Origin: Chloroflexota bacterium
GTDB taxonomy: Bacteria > Chloroflexota > Anaerolineae > UBA1429
Length of the DNA stretch: 64,000 nt
Direction: 5' to 3'
Assembly (NCBI GenBank): GCA_012729455.1
Contig: JAAYDC010000006.1
Span: 153,782 to 217,781 of the forward strand
Below are positions 41,241-50,574 of the stretch, piece by piece. A program made the position numbers and the translations under genes. The notes below the pieces were generated by a model that saw nothing but the letters and a program-made list of their open reading frames with translations, was not told the DNA's origin and did not search any database. Position 1 is the stretch's first letter. Every line of letters begins with the position of its first letter.

Positions 41241-43945
41241 TGCGTCTCCTGCGCAGCGCGCACCTGGTCGCGCAAAAAGGTCTCGATCGAACCTCTGGAT
41301 TCCAGTAGCTCGGCGATTTTTGAATCCGGCAACGGTACCACCAGAACGCCTTCATAGCGCATGGCCGTAAAGGGCGGATGCGCCTTTTCGGCCGGGGTGC
41401 TCAGGATTACAAAGGCCAGCTTGATGCCGCGCAGTTGAGCCTGGCGCACCACCTCGATCGGCCACTGTACCTCTGTGTGTGCACTCGACCTGCGGCTCAC
41501 CAGCACAGCCGGCATATAATTCAGCCAGAACGAATCGTCGGGAACATTCGGCTCGATGGTAAACACCAGGTCGAGGCGCTCCTGGTCGGAGTTCACCTCG
41601 GGCACCACGGTAAAAGCGGGCACTGCCGCAAAAAAGGCAGCAGCAAAGGCCTCCCAAGCGGTGTCAGCCTGATAGTAGCCGCGCGAACCCAGCGCCTGCC
41701 AGCGCAGGTTGCGCAGCCGAGCAAACATCTCGCGCGCCACGTCGTCGGGCATGGCCAGCGATTCGCGGATATCGGCCGACGCTGTCTCGTCGTCCTCTTG
41801 CTGCTGGGCGTAGAAGTCGCGCAGGGCACGCGCATACAGCTCATTGCGCAAGCTGGCCGGCTGTGTGGGCGCGAGCACGCCGATCATCTCCAGAGACGCC
41901 AGCACCGGGTCGTTGCGCGTAAAGGGCATGCGCCGGCCTTCCATGGTGATAGCCTGCATACGGCGGCGCTGCAGCGGACGGCGGGAGAGCTCGTGCAGCA
42001 CATGATGGATGTTGTCGTCATCCAGCAGCATCTGCTGAGCCGCCGCCTCAACCTGCTCGGTGCCGATCTCGCTCGCTCCGCTCTCCAGCAGTTTGGCGCA
42101 CATCTGCATCGTTAAATAGGGGTGTCCATGCGCGAGCTGATAGATCGCATCGCGCGCTCCGGCATCCACGGCCACCTGATGGTGTTTAAACTGGTCGATC
42201 AGGCGATTGACGCTATCGCGGTCAAAATCGCGCAGGTAGACCTTTTCGCAGATATTGAGCGGCGACTGATGCCCAAAGGTGAGGGCATACAGATCAACCG
42301 CCCCGCTGAACACAAACAGGTACTTGCTCAGCTCGGGCGACATACTGCGTCCTTGGATAAAGACAGCACGCAGCGCGCTGAAAAAGCCGTCGGATACTTC
42401 TGGGCTGAGCGCGCCCACCTCGTCGAGCAGCACGATGATGCGCGTATCCGGCACCCACAGCGCCAGGCGCTGCAGAAAAGCGACAAATTCGGCGGTGGTT
42501 TCCAACAGCTCGGCGGGCTGATCGGCCTCGTCCTGCAGGTGCTCGCGGAATTCACTCGTCAGGCGAAACGCCAGGTAGCGGAAGCAGGCCTTGGTATCCT
42601 GCGCGCGCAGCACCGAGAGATCGACAAACACCGGGTTATAGCGCGGACGCAGGCGCTCCATCAGGTTGAGGAGCAGGGTGGTCTTGCCAGTCTGGCGGGC
42701 GCTCAGGATGGCGATGTATTGCGTCACCGAAGGCTGCGACGCCAGGCGCAGCACGCGGCGCAACTCGGGACGGTTGACCAGCATATTGGCGCCAAAAGCG
42801 CTTGTCAGCGGGCCGCGTGTGGTAAAGGGTTCATCCTGCGGAGCTGGATCCGCCAGCGCGCCGCGGTCGTTAGTCCCCGAGCGCACAGTGCGGACGGGGT
42901 CTTCGCTCCATAACCGGCCGTTTTGGGAACGTAAGAAAAGCACCGGCGCCAGCCAATCACTCGGTTCGACGCCGGCCGCGCCCGCACCCAGGCGGCCCTC
43001 GGCCATGCATTCGTCGATAGTGCGGCCCATCGCCAGGGCGCGGTAAAAGAAGCGACAAAAACGCGTGGCGGCGGCATCTTCTACCGGCCACTGCATCGCC
43101 ACAACGGCGGGGATCTCGGCACGCACCAAGGAGGGTGCCAAGCCCGCCCAGGCTCCGTTGGCGGTGTCACAGGCGTTCAGCACCACCAGGTTGACGCCGT
43201 AGCGACCAAACATGTGCGACATCTCGCCGGCCTTCAGGAGCGAGGTATGCCCCTGGTCGTCCTCCAGCACCAGGGCGCCCTGCTGCAGCTCGCGATTATA
43301 GTGGCCGTGCCCAACATAGTGCACCACATCGGGGTTGTGCTCCTGCAGGGCCGTCAGCAAGCGCTCGTAAGTGGTGTGTTCGACCACATTGACGCGTGCC
43401 TGGCTTGCCTGGGTCAGCTCGCTCAGCGACTCTTTAAGCACCTCGATCTCGTGCTGCCAGTTGAGCTGCACCTGGTCTTGCGGGTTAGCCGCCACCACCA
43501 GGATCGACAGCGAGCCGCGCTGACGCAGCGTGGGCGGGCCGGCATGCAGCCGCAGATAGCGCACCAGCGAGATGGCCGGGTCAAACACCAAAAAGTTGCT
43601 CTTGCGCGAATCGTACAGGAGCTCCCAGGCCAGGCGCGCCAGCTCCCAGGCATCGATGTGCAGGCGCAGACGCAGGCCGCGTCCGCGCTCGCGCGCTACC
43701 TGGTACGATTCATACCACAGCGTCTGAGCTTCGCGCTGAAAGACGGACTTGAACAGCGCGTTGCCCAACTGAGCAGCGACCGGCCGTTGGCGCGGCGCCT
43801 GGCTGGCGGCTTGCAGGATATCAGCCGGCAGGTTAAAGCGGTAGCGTTCTGATTCGCCCACCGGTGAAGCCAGCACCTCGGCCATGCCCAGGTAGGTCGC
43901 GGGGTTCCAGTCGGTCAGGCGTAAATCAAAGCTAAGATATTCCAT
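41237..43945 (-). CDS. CHAT protease-AAA ATPase fusion with a degenerate nuclease-like C-terminus
   Basis: 902 residues from ATG 43945 (GGGAG upstream). Residues 1-130 form an alpha/beta region often found before CHAT domains. The CHAT caspase-like protease (about 140-345) has its dyad: H213 in VVHYVGHGHYN and C259 in LVVLNACDTANG. An AAA/STAND-type ATPase (about 385-660) has Walker A SARQTGKTTLLLNLM (K421) and Walker B IIVLLDEVGAL (D508, E509). The last 130 residues resemble a restriction-endonuclease fold (E765, D792 in ERLDLVF), but the E-x-K strand reads V-S-R-R (816-819). Such architectures occur in bacterial conflict and cell-death systems. The M55 peptidase gene follows with overlap. 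Confidence 0.87.
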   Translation of the reverse strand: MEYLSFDLRLTDWNPATYLGMAEVLASPVGESERYRFNLPADILQAASQAPRQRPVAAQLGNALFKSVFQREAQTLWYESYQVARERGRGLRLRLHIDAWELARLAWELLYDSRKSNFLVFDPAISLVRYLRLHAGPPTLRQRGSLSILVVAANPQDQVQLNWQHEIEVLKESLSELTQASQARVNVVEHTTYERLLTALQEHNPDVVHYVGHGHYNRELQQGALVLEDDQGHTSLLKAGEMSHMFGRYGVNLVVLNACDTANGAWAGLAPSLVRAEIPAVVAMQWPVEDAAATRFCRFFYRALAMGRTIDECMAEGRLGAGAAGVEPSDWLAPVLFLRSQNGRLWSEDPVRTVRSGTNDRGALADPAPQDEPFTTRGPLTSAFGANMLVNRPELRRVLRLASQPSVTQYIAILSARQTGKTTLLLNLMERLRPRYNPVFVDLSVLRAQDTKACFRYLAFRLTSEFREHLQDEADQPAELLETTAEFVAFLQRLALWVPDTRIIVLLDEVGALSPEVSDGFFSALRAVFIQGRSMSPELSKYLFVFSGAVDLYALTFGHQSPLNICEKVYLRDFDRDSVNRLIDQFKHHQVAVDAGARDAIYQLAHGHPYLTMQMCAKLLESGASEIGTEQVEAAAQQMLLDDDNIHHVLHELSRRPLQRRRMQAITMEGRRMPFTRNDPVLASLEMIGVLAPTQPASLRNELYARALRDFYAQQQEDDETASADIRESLAMPDDVAREMFARLRNLRWQALGSRGYYQADTAWEAFAAAFFAAVPAFTVVPEVNSDQERLDLVFTIEPNVPDDSFWLNYMPAVLVSRRSSAHTEVQWPIEVVRQAQLRGIKLAFVILSTPAEKAHPPFTAMRYEGVLVVPLPDSKIAELLESRGSIETFLRDQVRAAQETQ

Positions 43946-43962
43946 CGGCTCTCCCGACTCGG

Positions 43963-43992
43963 TTGTACAAAAGGGTGGATGCGTACTATTGT
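43963..43992 (+). promoter_or_regulatory. possible promoter of the 44034 glycosyltransferase gene
   Basis: TTGTAC (43963-43968), an 18-base spacer and TATTGT (43987-43992). It lies just downstream of, and divergent to, the CHAT promoter, so the two transcripts would overlap at their 5' ends. Confidence 0.3.
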
Positions 43993-44000
43993 AGTATCCT

Positions 44001-44030
44001 ATTATAGGCATCCGTGCTCGAACCGGTCAA
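44001..44030 (-). promoter_or_regulatory. strong promoter of the CHAT-M55 operon
   Basis: On the minus strand, TTGACC (44030-44025), an 18-base spacer and consensus TATAAT (44006-44001), 55 bases before ATG 43945. Confidence 0.7.
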
Positions 44031-44033
44031 GCC

Positions 44034-46295
44034 ATGCAGCCCGATACAACCAAACCAAAGAACCAGCAATACCTGACGCCCGTCGCTACCGCCAACGGGC
44101 TGTTTGGCATTATTCTGGCGCTTTTCGTCGCCCTGGGGCTGTATTATAGCATCGCCACGCCCATTTTCGAGGCACCTGATGAGGTGTGGCACTATGCCTT
44201 TATCCAGCATCTGGCGGAGTGCAAAAACCTGCCGGTGCTGGATCCTGCCGCGCCGGGCAGCTGGGCCCAGGAGGGCGGACAGCCGCCGCTCTATTACTGG
44301 CTGGCCTCCCAGCTCACGCGCCAGCTGCTGCCGGCGAATTACCATGACCTGATGGTGCCCAACCAGCACGCCGAACTCGGTACCTACCGCCCCGACGGCA
44401 ATACCAGCGCCTTTATCCACACTCCTGAAGAAGCCTGGCCCTGGTCCGGTGCGGCGCTGGCCATCCATCTGGCACGCTGGTTTTCGCTCCTGCTGGCAGC
44501 CGGCTCGGTGAGCGCGGTCTGGGCGATCGGCCGGACGATCTGGCCCACACATCCCCTGCGCGCCGCAGCCGCAGCGGGGCTCTTGGCCTTTAACCCGATG
44601 TTCCTGTTTATTTCGGCCTCGGTTTCCAACGATAACCTGGCAACTCTGATCGCCAGCCTGACGCTGCTCGCGCTGGCACGCCTGGTGCGCCGCGAAACCA
44701 TCGCAGGATGGCTCGCGGTGGGGGTGCTGCTGGGTCTGGGGGCTCTCAGCAAGATCAGCACCCTGGCGCTGGCGGCGCCGGCTATCATCGTGCTGGGGTG
44801 GTGCGCCTGGCACAAGCGCAGCCTGGCGTGTTTTCTCTTGCGCGGTCTGCTGCTGGCAGGCAGCGCGCTGGTGATTGCCGGATGGTGGTACTGGCGTAAC
44901 TGGCAGCTGTATGGCGACCCGCTGGGGCTGAATGCCTTTGTGGCCACGATCGGCCCACGCATGCCGGCTATCTCACTGCTCGAGCTCAGCGCCGAATCTC
45001 AGGGCTTTAGTCGGTCGTTTTGGGGCGTGTTTGGCTGGATGAACCTGGTCGCACCAGAATGGTACTATACCCTCACGCTGGCAATCGTCATCGTAGCCGC
45101 CCTTGGACTGGGGTTGGCCGTGGCGCGTAACCTGGTTGGCCAAGGCAGACGGGGTGCTCGCAACTGGCTGTTGATCGCGGTCGGGTTGGTTTGGCCGGCG
45201 GCGGTGTTTGCCGGCCTGGTCCGCTGGACGATGATCACGCCCGCCTCACAGGGGCGGTTGCTCTTTCCGGCAGCTAACGCCCTGGCTCTGGCTACCGCTT
45301 ATGGCCTCGAACAGCTGCTTCCCGGACGTTGGCGGCATCTGCCGCAAGCTGCTGCCGTACTGTTGTTGCTGGGGCTGGCTATCTGGGTACCCAGCGGGGT
45401 GATCGCGCCGGCCTATCGCGCACCCGCCGCCCTCAGCGAAACCCAGCTGCCTGCCAGTATGCAGGCGGTCGGCACCAGCTACGAAGGGCGCGTCAGGTTG
45501 CTGGGCTATGAACTTGCCGCATCATCTGCAGCACCGGGCGGGATCGTCTCGGTAACACTCTACTGGCAGCTGGAACGCCCCGAACGTGAGCCGCTCTCGG
45601 CCTATGTGCAGCTGGTCGATGCCGGCGGCCAGGTGGTGGCGCAGCGCGACAAGCTGTTGGGTGATGCTCTGCTGGACACGCGCCAATGGCAGCCCGGCGA
45701 AATCTATGCGCAGCGCTATGATATCTTCCTACCCGCGGATACGCTCAACCCCAGCCAGCTGGAGCTGATCGCGGGGCTGTATCAGCGCCACAGCGACAGC
45801 CGCCGCTTAAAGACCGTGCGGGATGGTGCCACAATTGGCGAGGTGCAGTCACTGGCTATGATGGTATCGATCTCCGGGCCGGGGGTGGATGGCATCGCCA
45901 ATCCCATGCAGATAACCCTGGGCGACGACCTTGACCTGCTGGGCTTTACTCTGGGAAGCGACCGTTATGCCCCCGGCGACAGCCTGAGCATCACGCTCTA
46001 CTGGCGCTCACGAGCGCCAATCGCGCAGGATTACGTGTTCTTTACCCAGCTGCTGGACGCCAGCAATGGGGTGATCGCCCAATGGCATGGCCAGCCGCAG
46101 GATAACACCGCTCCGACCAGCACATGGGTCGCCGGCAGGATTGTGGCGAACACGGTGCAGCTGCAGATCGACCCGGCTGCTGCGCGCGGCGGTTACCGCC
46201 TGGATGTGGGCGCTTACCCGGCTGCCGGCGGTGAGAATCTGCTCTTTGGTGATGGAGAAAACCACCTGGTACTGGGTTGGCTGCGCATCGAGTGA
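44034..46295 (+). CDS. PMT/GT39-like membrane glycosyltransferase with tandem C-terminal beta domains
   Basis: A 753-residue multi-span protein. After the first helix comes TPIFEAPDEVWHYAFIQHLA with the acidic pair D49-E50, then QPPLYYWLASQL, the extracytoplasmic loop pattern of PMT/ArnT and DUF2142-type transferases. About ten membrane helices run to residue about 460. Two soluble beta-sandwich repeats follow (VSVTLYWQLERPEREPLSAY and LSITLYWRSRAPIAQDYVFF). The enzyme would move a sugar from polyprenyl phosphate to a surface acceptor. It is 38% or so similar by eye in its motifs to the convergent 46299 protein (both share AFNPMFLFISASV-NDN), but no identity was computed. Its start lies next to the CHAT promoter. 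Confidence 0.75.
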   Translation: MQPDTTKPKNQQYLTPVATANGLFGIILALFVALGLYYSIATPIFEAPDEVWHYAFIQHLAECKNLPVLDPAAPGSWAQEGGQPPLYYWLASQLTRQLLPANYHDLMVPNQHAELGTYRPDGNTSAFIHTPEEAWPWSGAALAIHLARWFSLLLAAGSVSAVWAIGRTIWPTHPLRAAAAAGLLAFNPMFLFISASVSNDNLATLIASLTLLALARLVRRETIAGWLAVGVLLGLGALSKISTLALAAPAIIVLGWCAWHKRSLACFLLRGLLLAGSALVIAGWWYWRNWQLYGDPLGLNAFVATIGPRMPAISLLELSAESQGFSRSFWGVFGWMNLVAPEWYYTLTLAIVIVAALGLGLAVARNLVGQGRRGARNWLLIAVGLVWPAAVFAGLVRWTMITPASQGRLLFPAANALALATAYGLEQLLPGRWRHLPQAAAVLLLLGLAIWVPSGVIAPAYRAPAALSETQLPASMQAVGTSYEGRVRLLGYELAASSAAPGGIVSVTLYWQLERPEREPLSAYVQLVDAGGQVVAQRDKLLGDALLDTRQWQPGEIYAQRYDIFLPADTLNPSQLELIAGLYQRHSDSRRLKTVRDGATIGEVQSLAMMVSISGPGVDGIANPMQITLGDDLDLLGFTLGSDRYAPGDSLSITLYWRSRAPIAQDYVFFTQLLDASNGVIAQWHGQPQDNTAPTSTWVAGRIVANTVQLQIDPAAARGGYRLDVGAYPAAGGENLLFGDGENHLVLGWLRIE

Positions 46296-46298
46296 TCT

Positions 46299-48557
46299 TT
46301 AGCGCACCGTGATGCGTGCCAGACGGATCGAATCTCCCTTACGCTCACCGGCCTGATTGACGACGCTCAGGCGTTCGCCCGTTATCGCATTGTAAAGGCC
46401 CACTACCAGCCAATACTCGCCGGGCGCAGCCTCTGCCTCAATCTGGCAGGTGTGCGGATCGCGCAGCCAGTCGCCAGGCGCCCAGAACGAGGTAGGATAC
46501 GCGCCCGAGAGCGGCGGGGCATCCCCCGAGCCGTGATTGGCGCCCTCGGTATCCACCAGGTGTACAAAAAGGGTCAGGTCATCGGGCAGCTCGCGCAGTA
46601 CGTGCCAATACAGTGTAAAGGGCAGCAGGCCTCCCGCTTCAACCGTTTCGGCTGGCAGATCGAGGCCCACCAGCTCGACAGCATTGTTGAGGTTGGCGTT
46701 GAGTTCCGCCTGCGGCTGCGGCGGTGAGGTGGGTACGGCGATGCGCACGCGCCCGATCACCGGCCAGCCAACCGCCTGCCCGGCTGGATCGACCACCGGC
46801 AGCTTATCCATGGTCTCCAGGTCGTACAAGCCAACGCTGATCCAAGCGGCGATAGGCTGCTCAAGGGTGGCCGAAATCGGCAGCCAGTAACGGTCGTGCA
46901 GGATATCGCCCGCAGCCAGCGAACTGGTCGGACGGGTACCGCCGCCTGGGTAGCTGTCATACTGCCCCAGGGTCACTTGCCCCTCACCGGCCGCATGCAG
47001 ATAGATCGAATAATCGCGAGGCATGGGCGCCAACACCTCCCAATACAGGTCGATCGGCACACTCTCGCCGGGCGATACGCTGCGTACGCCCAGTTGTGTG
47101 GCCAGCAGGCGCATCATGCCGGCATATTCAGTGCCATAGGCTTGTGCATCGGCCGGGATCTGATCGCGGGTAATGAGCGGTGCGGGACGGTATTCTGCGC
47201 GGATTACCCAGGGCGAGCTCACTGCCAGCGCCAGCAAGACGCCCAGCAGCACGCCCGGCAAGACGCGCTGCAGGGGACGCACCGGGATGCCTCCCAAGCC
47301 CAGCATCAACAGCAGGCTGGCAGCCGGCAGGGCGCCAAAGAGCAGGCGCCCCTGAGAAGCCATCGTCAGGCTAGCCCAGCGCAGGAGCGAGACGGCATAG
47401 GCGATGATCCACACCAGTGCAAAGAGCCCCTGCCAGGCGCGCAAATTCAAGCCCCGGCGCCAACGCACCGCCAGCTGCCACACCAGACTCGCGCCTGCCG
47501 CCACGCTCAGCAGGTCGAGCAGGCGGTAGACGATAGTTGGCTGCATCAGGATATTGACCGCGCCAAAGAGGCCCCAGTAACTGTAGCGCAGGCCGCGAAA
47601 CTCGCCGATCAGGTCAGCCAGGCTCGTCACCGGAATGGTGCGTCCGCCCACGATCGACAGCATGGCGTTTAGGCCGGTGGGGTCGCCATACAGCTGCCAG
47701 TTGCGCCAGTACCACCAGCCACCGATCAGCATCACCGGAACAGCCAACAACAAGCCAGCGCGCACTGCCGGCCAGATCACCTGCCGGATACGCGCACGCC
47801 ACCCGACGTGTGAACCACGCAACAGCTCCCCCAAAAGCACGGCCAGCCACACCAACGGCGCCAGGGTCAAACCGGATAGTTTGGTGAGTGCCGCCAGGCC
47901 CAAAAGCACACCCACAGCCGGCAACCAGCGCCAGCTGATACTGCGGGTAATCAGGCGCAGGCTCAGCCAAAAGGCGAGCGCTGCCCATAAGTTGAGCAGG
48001 TTGTCGTTGTTGACGGAGGCACTGATAAAGAGGAACATCGGGTTAAAGGCGATCAACCCCACCACTGCCAGCCGCAACCAGGGGCGATTGGTAATCACCA
48101 GGCGCACGGCACGATAAGCGGCATAGAGCGTACCGGCCCCAAGCAGCACCCCAAACACGCGCAGCACATGGAGGGCGTTCAGTGTACCCGAAGTGGTGTA
48201 CCCGGCAGGCGGATGTACCACCATGTTTTTGTTATCCGCCGCCAGCGGGATGCCGATGCGCGCATGCGGGTTGAGGCGCACAAGCTGCTCGAAATCGCGG
48301 GTATCAAAGGCGCGCACCACCCGGCTAGCCAGGTAGTAATAGAGCGGTGGCTGGCTGCCCTCCTGTTCCCAAAGGGCATCAGCACCGGCACGCTGGACGG
48401 GCAAGCGACTGCCGCGTGCCAGGTGCTCGACGAATGCAAAGTGGCGCAGCTCGTCAGAGACCTCGAACGGCGGGGACGAAAACGCGAACAGCACCCCCAA
48501 GGCGAGGTACGCCAGAACGATCAATCCCAGGATGAGCCGTTCGCGCGTCGGGTTCAT
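46299..48557 (-). CDS. PMT/GT39-like membrane glycosyltransferase, paralogue of the 44034 protein
   Basis: 752 residues, nearly the same length as its convergent neighbour, with the same layout. The first loop has SPPFEVSDELRHFAFVEHLA (acidic pair D35-E36) and SQPPLYYYLASRVV. The shared core is LIAFNPMFLFISASVNNDNL, then GGWWYWRNWQLYGDPTGLNA. The soluble C-terminal half carries two beta repeats (VPIDLYWEVLAPMPRDYSIY and LPFTLYWHVLRELPDDLTLF). Its ATG overlaps the stop of the GH42 gene by four bases, so it is the last gene of the lacZ-type operon. Donor and acceptor are unknown. The stop codons of the two paralogues are three bases apart. Confidence 0.78.
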   Translation of the reverse strand: MNPTRERLILGLIVLAYLALGVLFAFSSPPFEVSDELRHFAFVEHLARGSRLPVQRAGADALWEQEGSQPPLYYYLASRVVRAFDTRDFEQLVRLNPHARIGIPLAADNKNMVVHPPAGYTTSGTLNALHVLRVFGVLLGAGTLYAAYRAVRLVITNRPWLRLAVVGLIAFNPMFLFISASVNNDNLLNLWAALAFWLSLRLITRSISWRWLPAVGVLLGLAALTKLSGLTLAPLVWLAVLLGELLRGSHVGWRARIRQVIWPAVRAGLLLAVPVMLIGGWWYWRNWQLYGDPTGLNAMLSIVGGRTIPVTSLADLIGEFRGLRYSYWGLFGAVNILMQPTIVYRLLDLLSVAAGASLVWQLAVRWRRGLNLRAWQGLFALVWIIAYAVSLLRWASLTMASQGRLLFGALPAASLLLMLGLGGIPVRPLQRVLPGVLLGVLLALAVSSPWVIRAEYRPAPLITRDQIPADAQAYGTEYAGMMRLLATQLGVRSVSPGESVPIDLYWEVLAPMPRDYSIYLHAAGEGQVTLGQYDSYPGGGTRPTSSLAAGDILHDRYWLPISATLEQPIAAWISVGLYDLETMDKLPVVDPAGQAVGWPVIGRVRIAVPTSPPQPQAELNANLNNAVELVGLDLPAETVEAGGLLPFTLYWHVLRELPDDLTLFVHLVDTEGANHGSGDAPPLSGAYPTSFWAPGDWLRDPHTCQIEAEAAPGEYWLVVGLYNAITGERLSVVNQAGERKGDSIRLARITVR

Positions 48558-50560
48558 TCGTTGGTGAACGGCTGCAGGTCGTACTGCAACACGCGCACGC
48601 TATAGGGCGGCATCGCGACCTCGCCGCTGCACAGCTCACCACTGAGCAAGTCGACCGCAAGGCGTTCCAGCGGTAAGCGGGCGGGCTGGTTTTCCAGCTC
48701 AATTGCTACCAGGCCCGCGGCATTCTCACCGCTGCGCGGCACCACCAGCAGGTTGGGAGATGCCCCCGCGTAGGGCAGAATGTCGACCTCGCGGCCCAGG
48801 GTGCCGATCAGGTTGACCAGCTCCTGTTCGCGCGGAAGGGTGCCCAACACCACGATCTGCCCCTGCCCAATGCGCTGGCGCACCGCGGCGGCCAGACCTG
48901 CCAGAGGCCCATCGGCATAGAGCGCCAGCACTTCAGCACCGCGCGGCTCCAGGCCATCATACCAAACCGAACCGAGCGCAGACGAGCCCTCGTTCCAGCG
49001 CACCTGATAATCGGCCGGAGCGCCGGGCAGCTCGTAACGGCACACGATCTTGGTCCAGGCTTCCAGATGGCCGTACGGTGCGTGAGTATACTTGCACGCC
49101 TCGCGCGTGCGGATATCCGAAAGCGGCCCGACCACCCAGGTGCCGCCGGCGCGCACCCATTCAAGCACCTTGTCGGCGAACTTGGCCTCTTCCAGGGTCG
49201 GCAGGAACGGTGAAAGCAGCAGGCGATAGGCATCCAGGTCAGCGGCCGGGTCGATCACATCCGGGCGGAACTGGGCGCGGATCAATGGGCGGTAGATGCT
49301 GTTTTTTAGTTTTTCCAGATAGTTAAATCCGGCGACCATCGGCTGGAACTCAAACATACTGTAAGCCAACCCGGAAAAGTGCAGCGCCAGACCAGAGTTG
49401 CTAGGCCGGGTGCTCGAAAGGAACTCGCCCGCCTGACTGAAGCCATTGGCGACCTCGCGCACCTCATCAAAGATGTGCAGCGGCCTGCCGCAGCTCGAGA
49501 CCACCGAGCCATGCATCAGCTCCTGGCCCGACCAGTGGGCGCGCCACAGCCAATACAGGTTGGCTTCGCCCCCCAGGGCGATCGGCATCCACGAGTTTAC
49601 GCGGTTAAAGCCCGGTTTTTTCACCCCGTTGGCCATGGTCGAACCGTTCCAGCAGGTAGCTGTCTCGGTATTCCAAAAGGGCCGCTCCTTGAGCGAACGG
49701 CACAGGTCCATCCAGAAGGACGATTCCCACAGGTTTTCCATGCTGTTATAGTGATTGAACTGCACGATATCAAGCTTGCGGTGGACATCGTAATAGTTCA
49801 GCGCCCCATAGGGCATCATGTCGGTGCCGACCGGCTTGCGCGTGTATTTGTGGAGGATGTCGGCCTGATAGTTGGAAAAGTCGACATATGCACGCGACTG
49901 AAACTGCATCCAGGAGGTCAGCAGCGAAGGATGATGCCAGGTATCGGCGCGCGGCGGCAACGGCACTTGGCTGAAGTCATTATATGTCTGGCTCCACAAG
50001 TTGGTGCCCCAGGCCTGGTTGAGGGCCGCCACGCTGCCAAACTGTTTGCGCAGTTGGTTGCGGTAGGTATCCTGACAATGGGCGCAGCAGCAGCCGCGTT
50101 TGCCGTAAGGATAGAGCTCGTTATCGATTTGCCAGCCGATGATGTTGGCGTCGCGCCCAAACTCTTTGCCCATTCGCGAGACAATGCGGCGCACATACTT
50201 GCGATATATCGGGTTGGTAGGACAGGCATGCCGGCGCGCGCCATGCTGGGCGGGAATGCCCTGGTCGTTGACGGCCAAGATCTCGGGGTGCTTTTGGGAG
50301 AGCCAGGCCGGCGGGGTGCAGGTTGGCGTGCACATGATCACGGCAATCCCGGCTTTGCCCAGCTTGTTGACCACGCGGTGCAGCCAAGCCCAGTCGTAGC
50401 TGCCCTCTTCGGGCTCCATGCGGCTCCAGGCGAATTCACCGATGCGCATCACCTTCATACCGGCGCGCAGCATCAGGGCGATATCACCATCGACCTGCTC
50501 AGCCGGCCAGTCTTCGGGATAGTAGGCAGCCCCCAGGAATGGTTGATTCAAGCGCTTCAT
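48554..50560 (-). CDS. beta-galactosidase, GH42
   Basis: A 668-residue cytosolic enzyme from ATG 50560 (AAGGAG upstream). The GH42 barrel opens with LGAAYYPEDWPAEQVDGDIA. Acid/base E148 is in IIGWQIDNELYPYG and nucleophile E299 in PFWNTETATCWNG. The zinc-type Cys cluster CCCAHC (157-162) and the earlier CTPTC are present. A trimerisation domain (about 390-600) and a C-terminal beta domain (AMPPYSVRVLQYDL-like) follow. It removes terminal beta-galactose from oligosaccharides. It is the fourth gene of a five-gene operon, after the URO-D-like gene and before the membrane transferase. Confidence 0.92.
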   Translation of the reverse strand: MKRLNQPFLGAAYYPEDWPAEQVDGDIALMLRAGMKVMRIGEFAWSRMEPEEGSYDWAWLHRVVNKLGKAGIAVIMCTPTCTPPAWLSQKHPEILAVNDQGIPAQHGARRHACPTNPIYRKYVRRIVSRMGKEFGRDANIIGWQIDNELYPYGKRGCCCAHCQDTYRNQLRKQFGSVAALNQAWGTNLWSQTYNDFSQVPLPPRADTWHHPSLLTSWMQFQSRAYVDFSNYQADILHKYTRKPVGTDMMPYGALNYYDVHRKLDIVQFNHYNSMENLWESSFWMDLCRSLKERPFWNTETATCWNGSTMANGVKKPGFNRVNSWMPIALGGEANLYWLWRAHWSGQELMHGSVVSSCGRPLHIFDEVREVANGFSQAGEFLSSTRPSNSGLALHFSGLAYSMFEFQPMVAGFNYLEKLKNSIYRPLIRAQFRPDVIDPAADLDAYRLLLSPFLPTLEEAKFADKVLEWVRAGGTWVVGPLSDIRTREACKYTHAPYGHLEAWTKIVCRYELPGAPADYQVRWNEGSSALGSVWYDGLEPRGAEVLALYADGPLAGLAAAVRQRIGQGQIVVLGTLPREQELVNLIGTLGREVDILPYAGASPNLLVVPRSGENAAGLVAIELENQPARLPLERLAVDLLSGELCSGEVAMPPYSVRVLQYDLQPFTNE

Positions 50561-50574
50561 GCTGCTCCTTGTCG

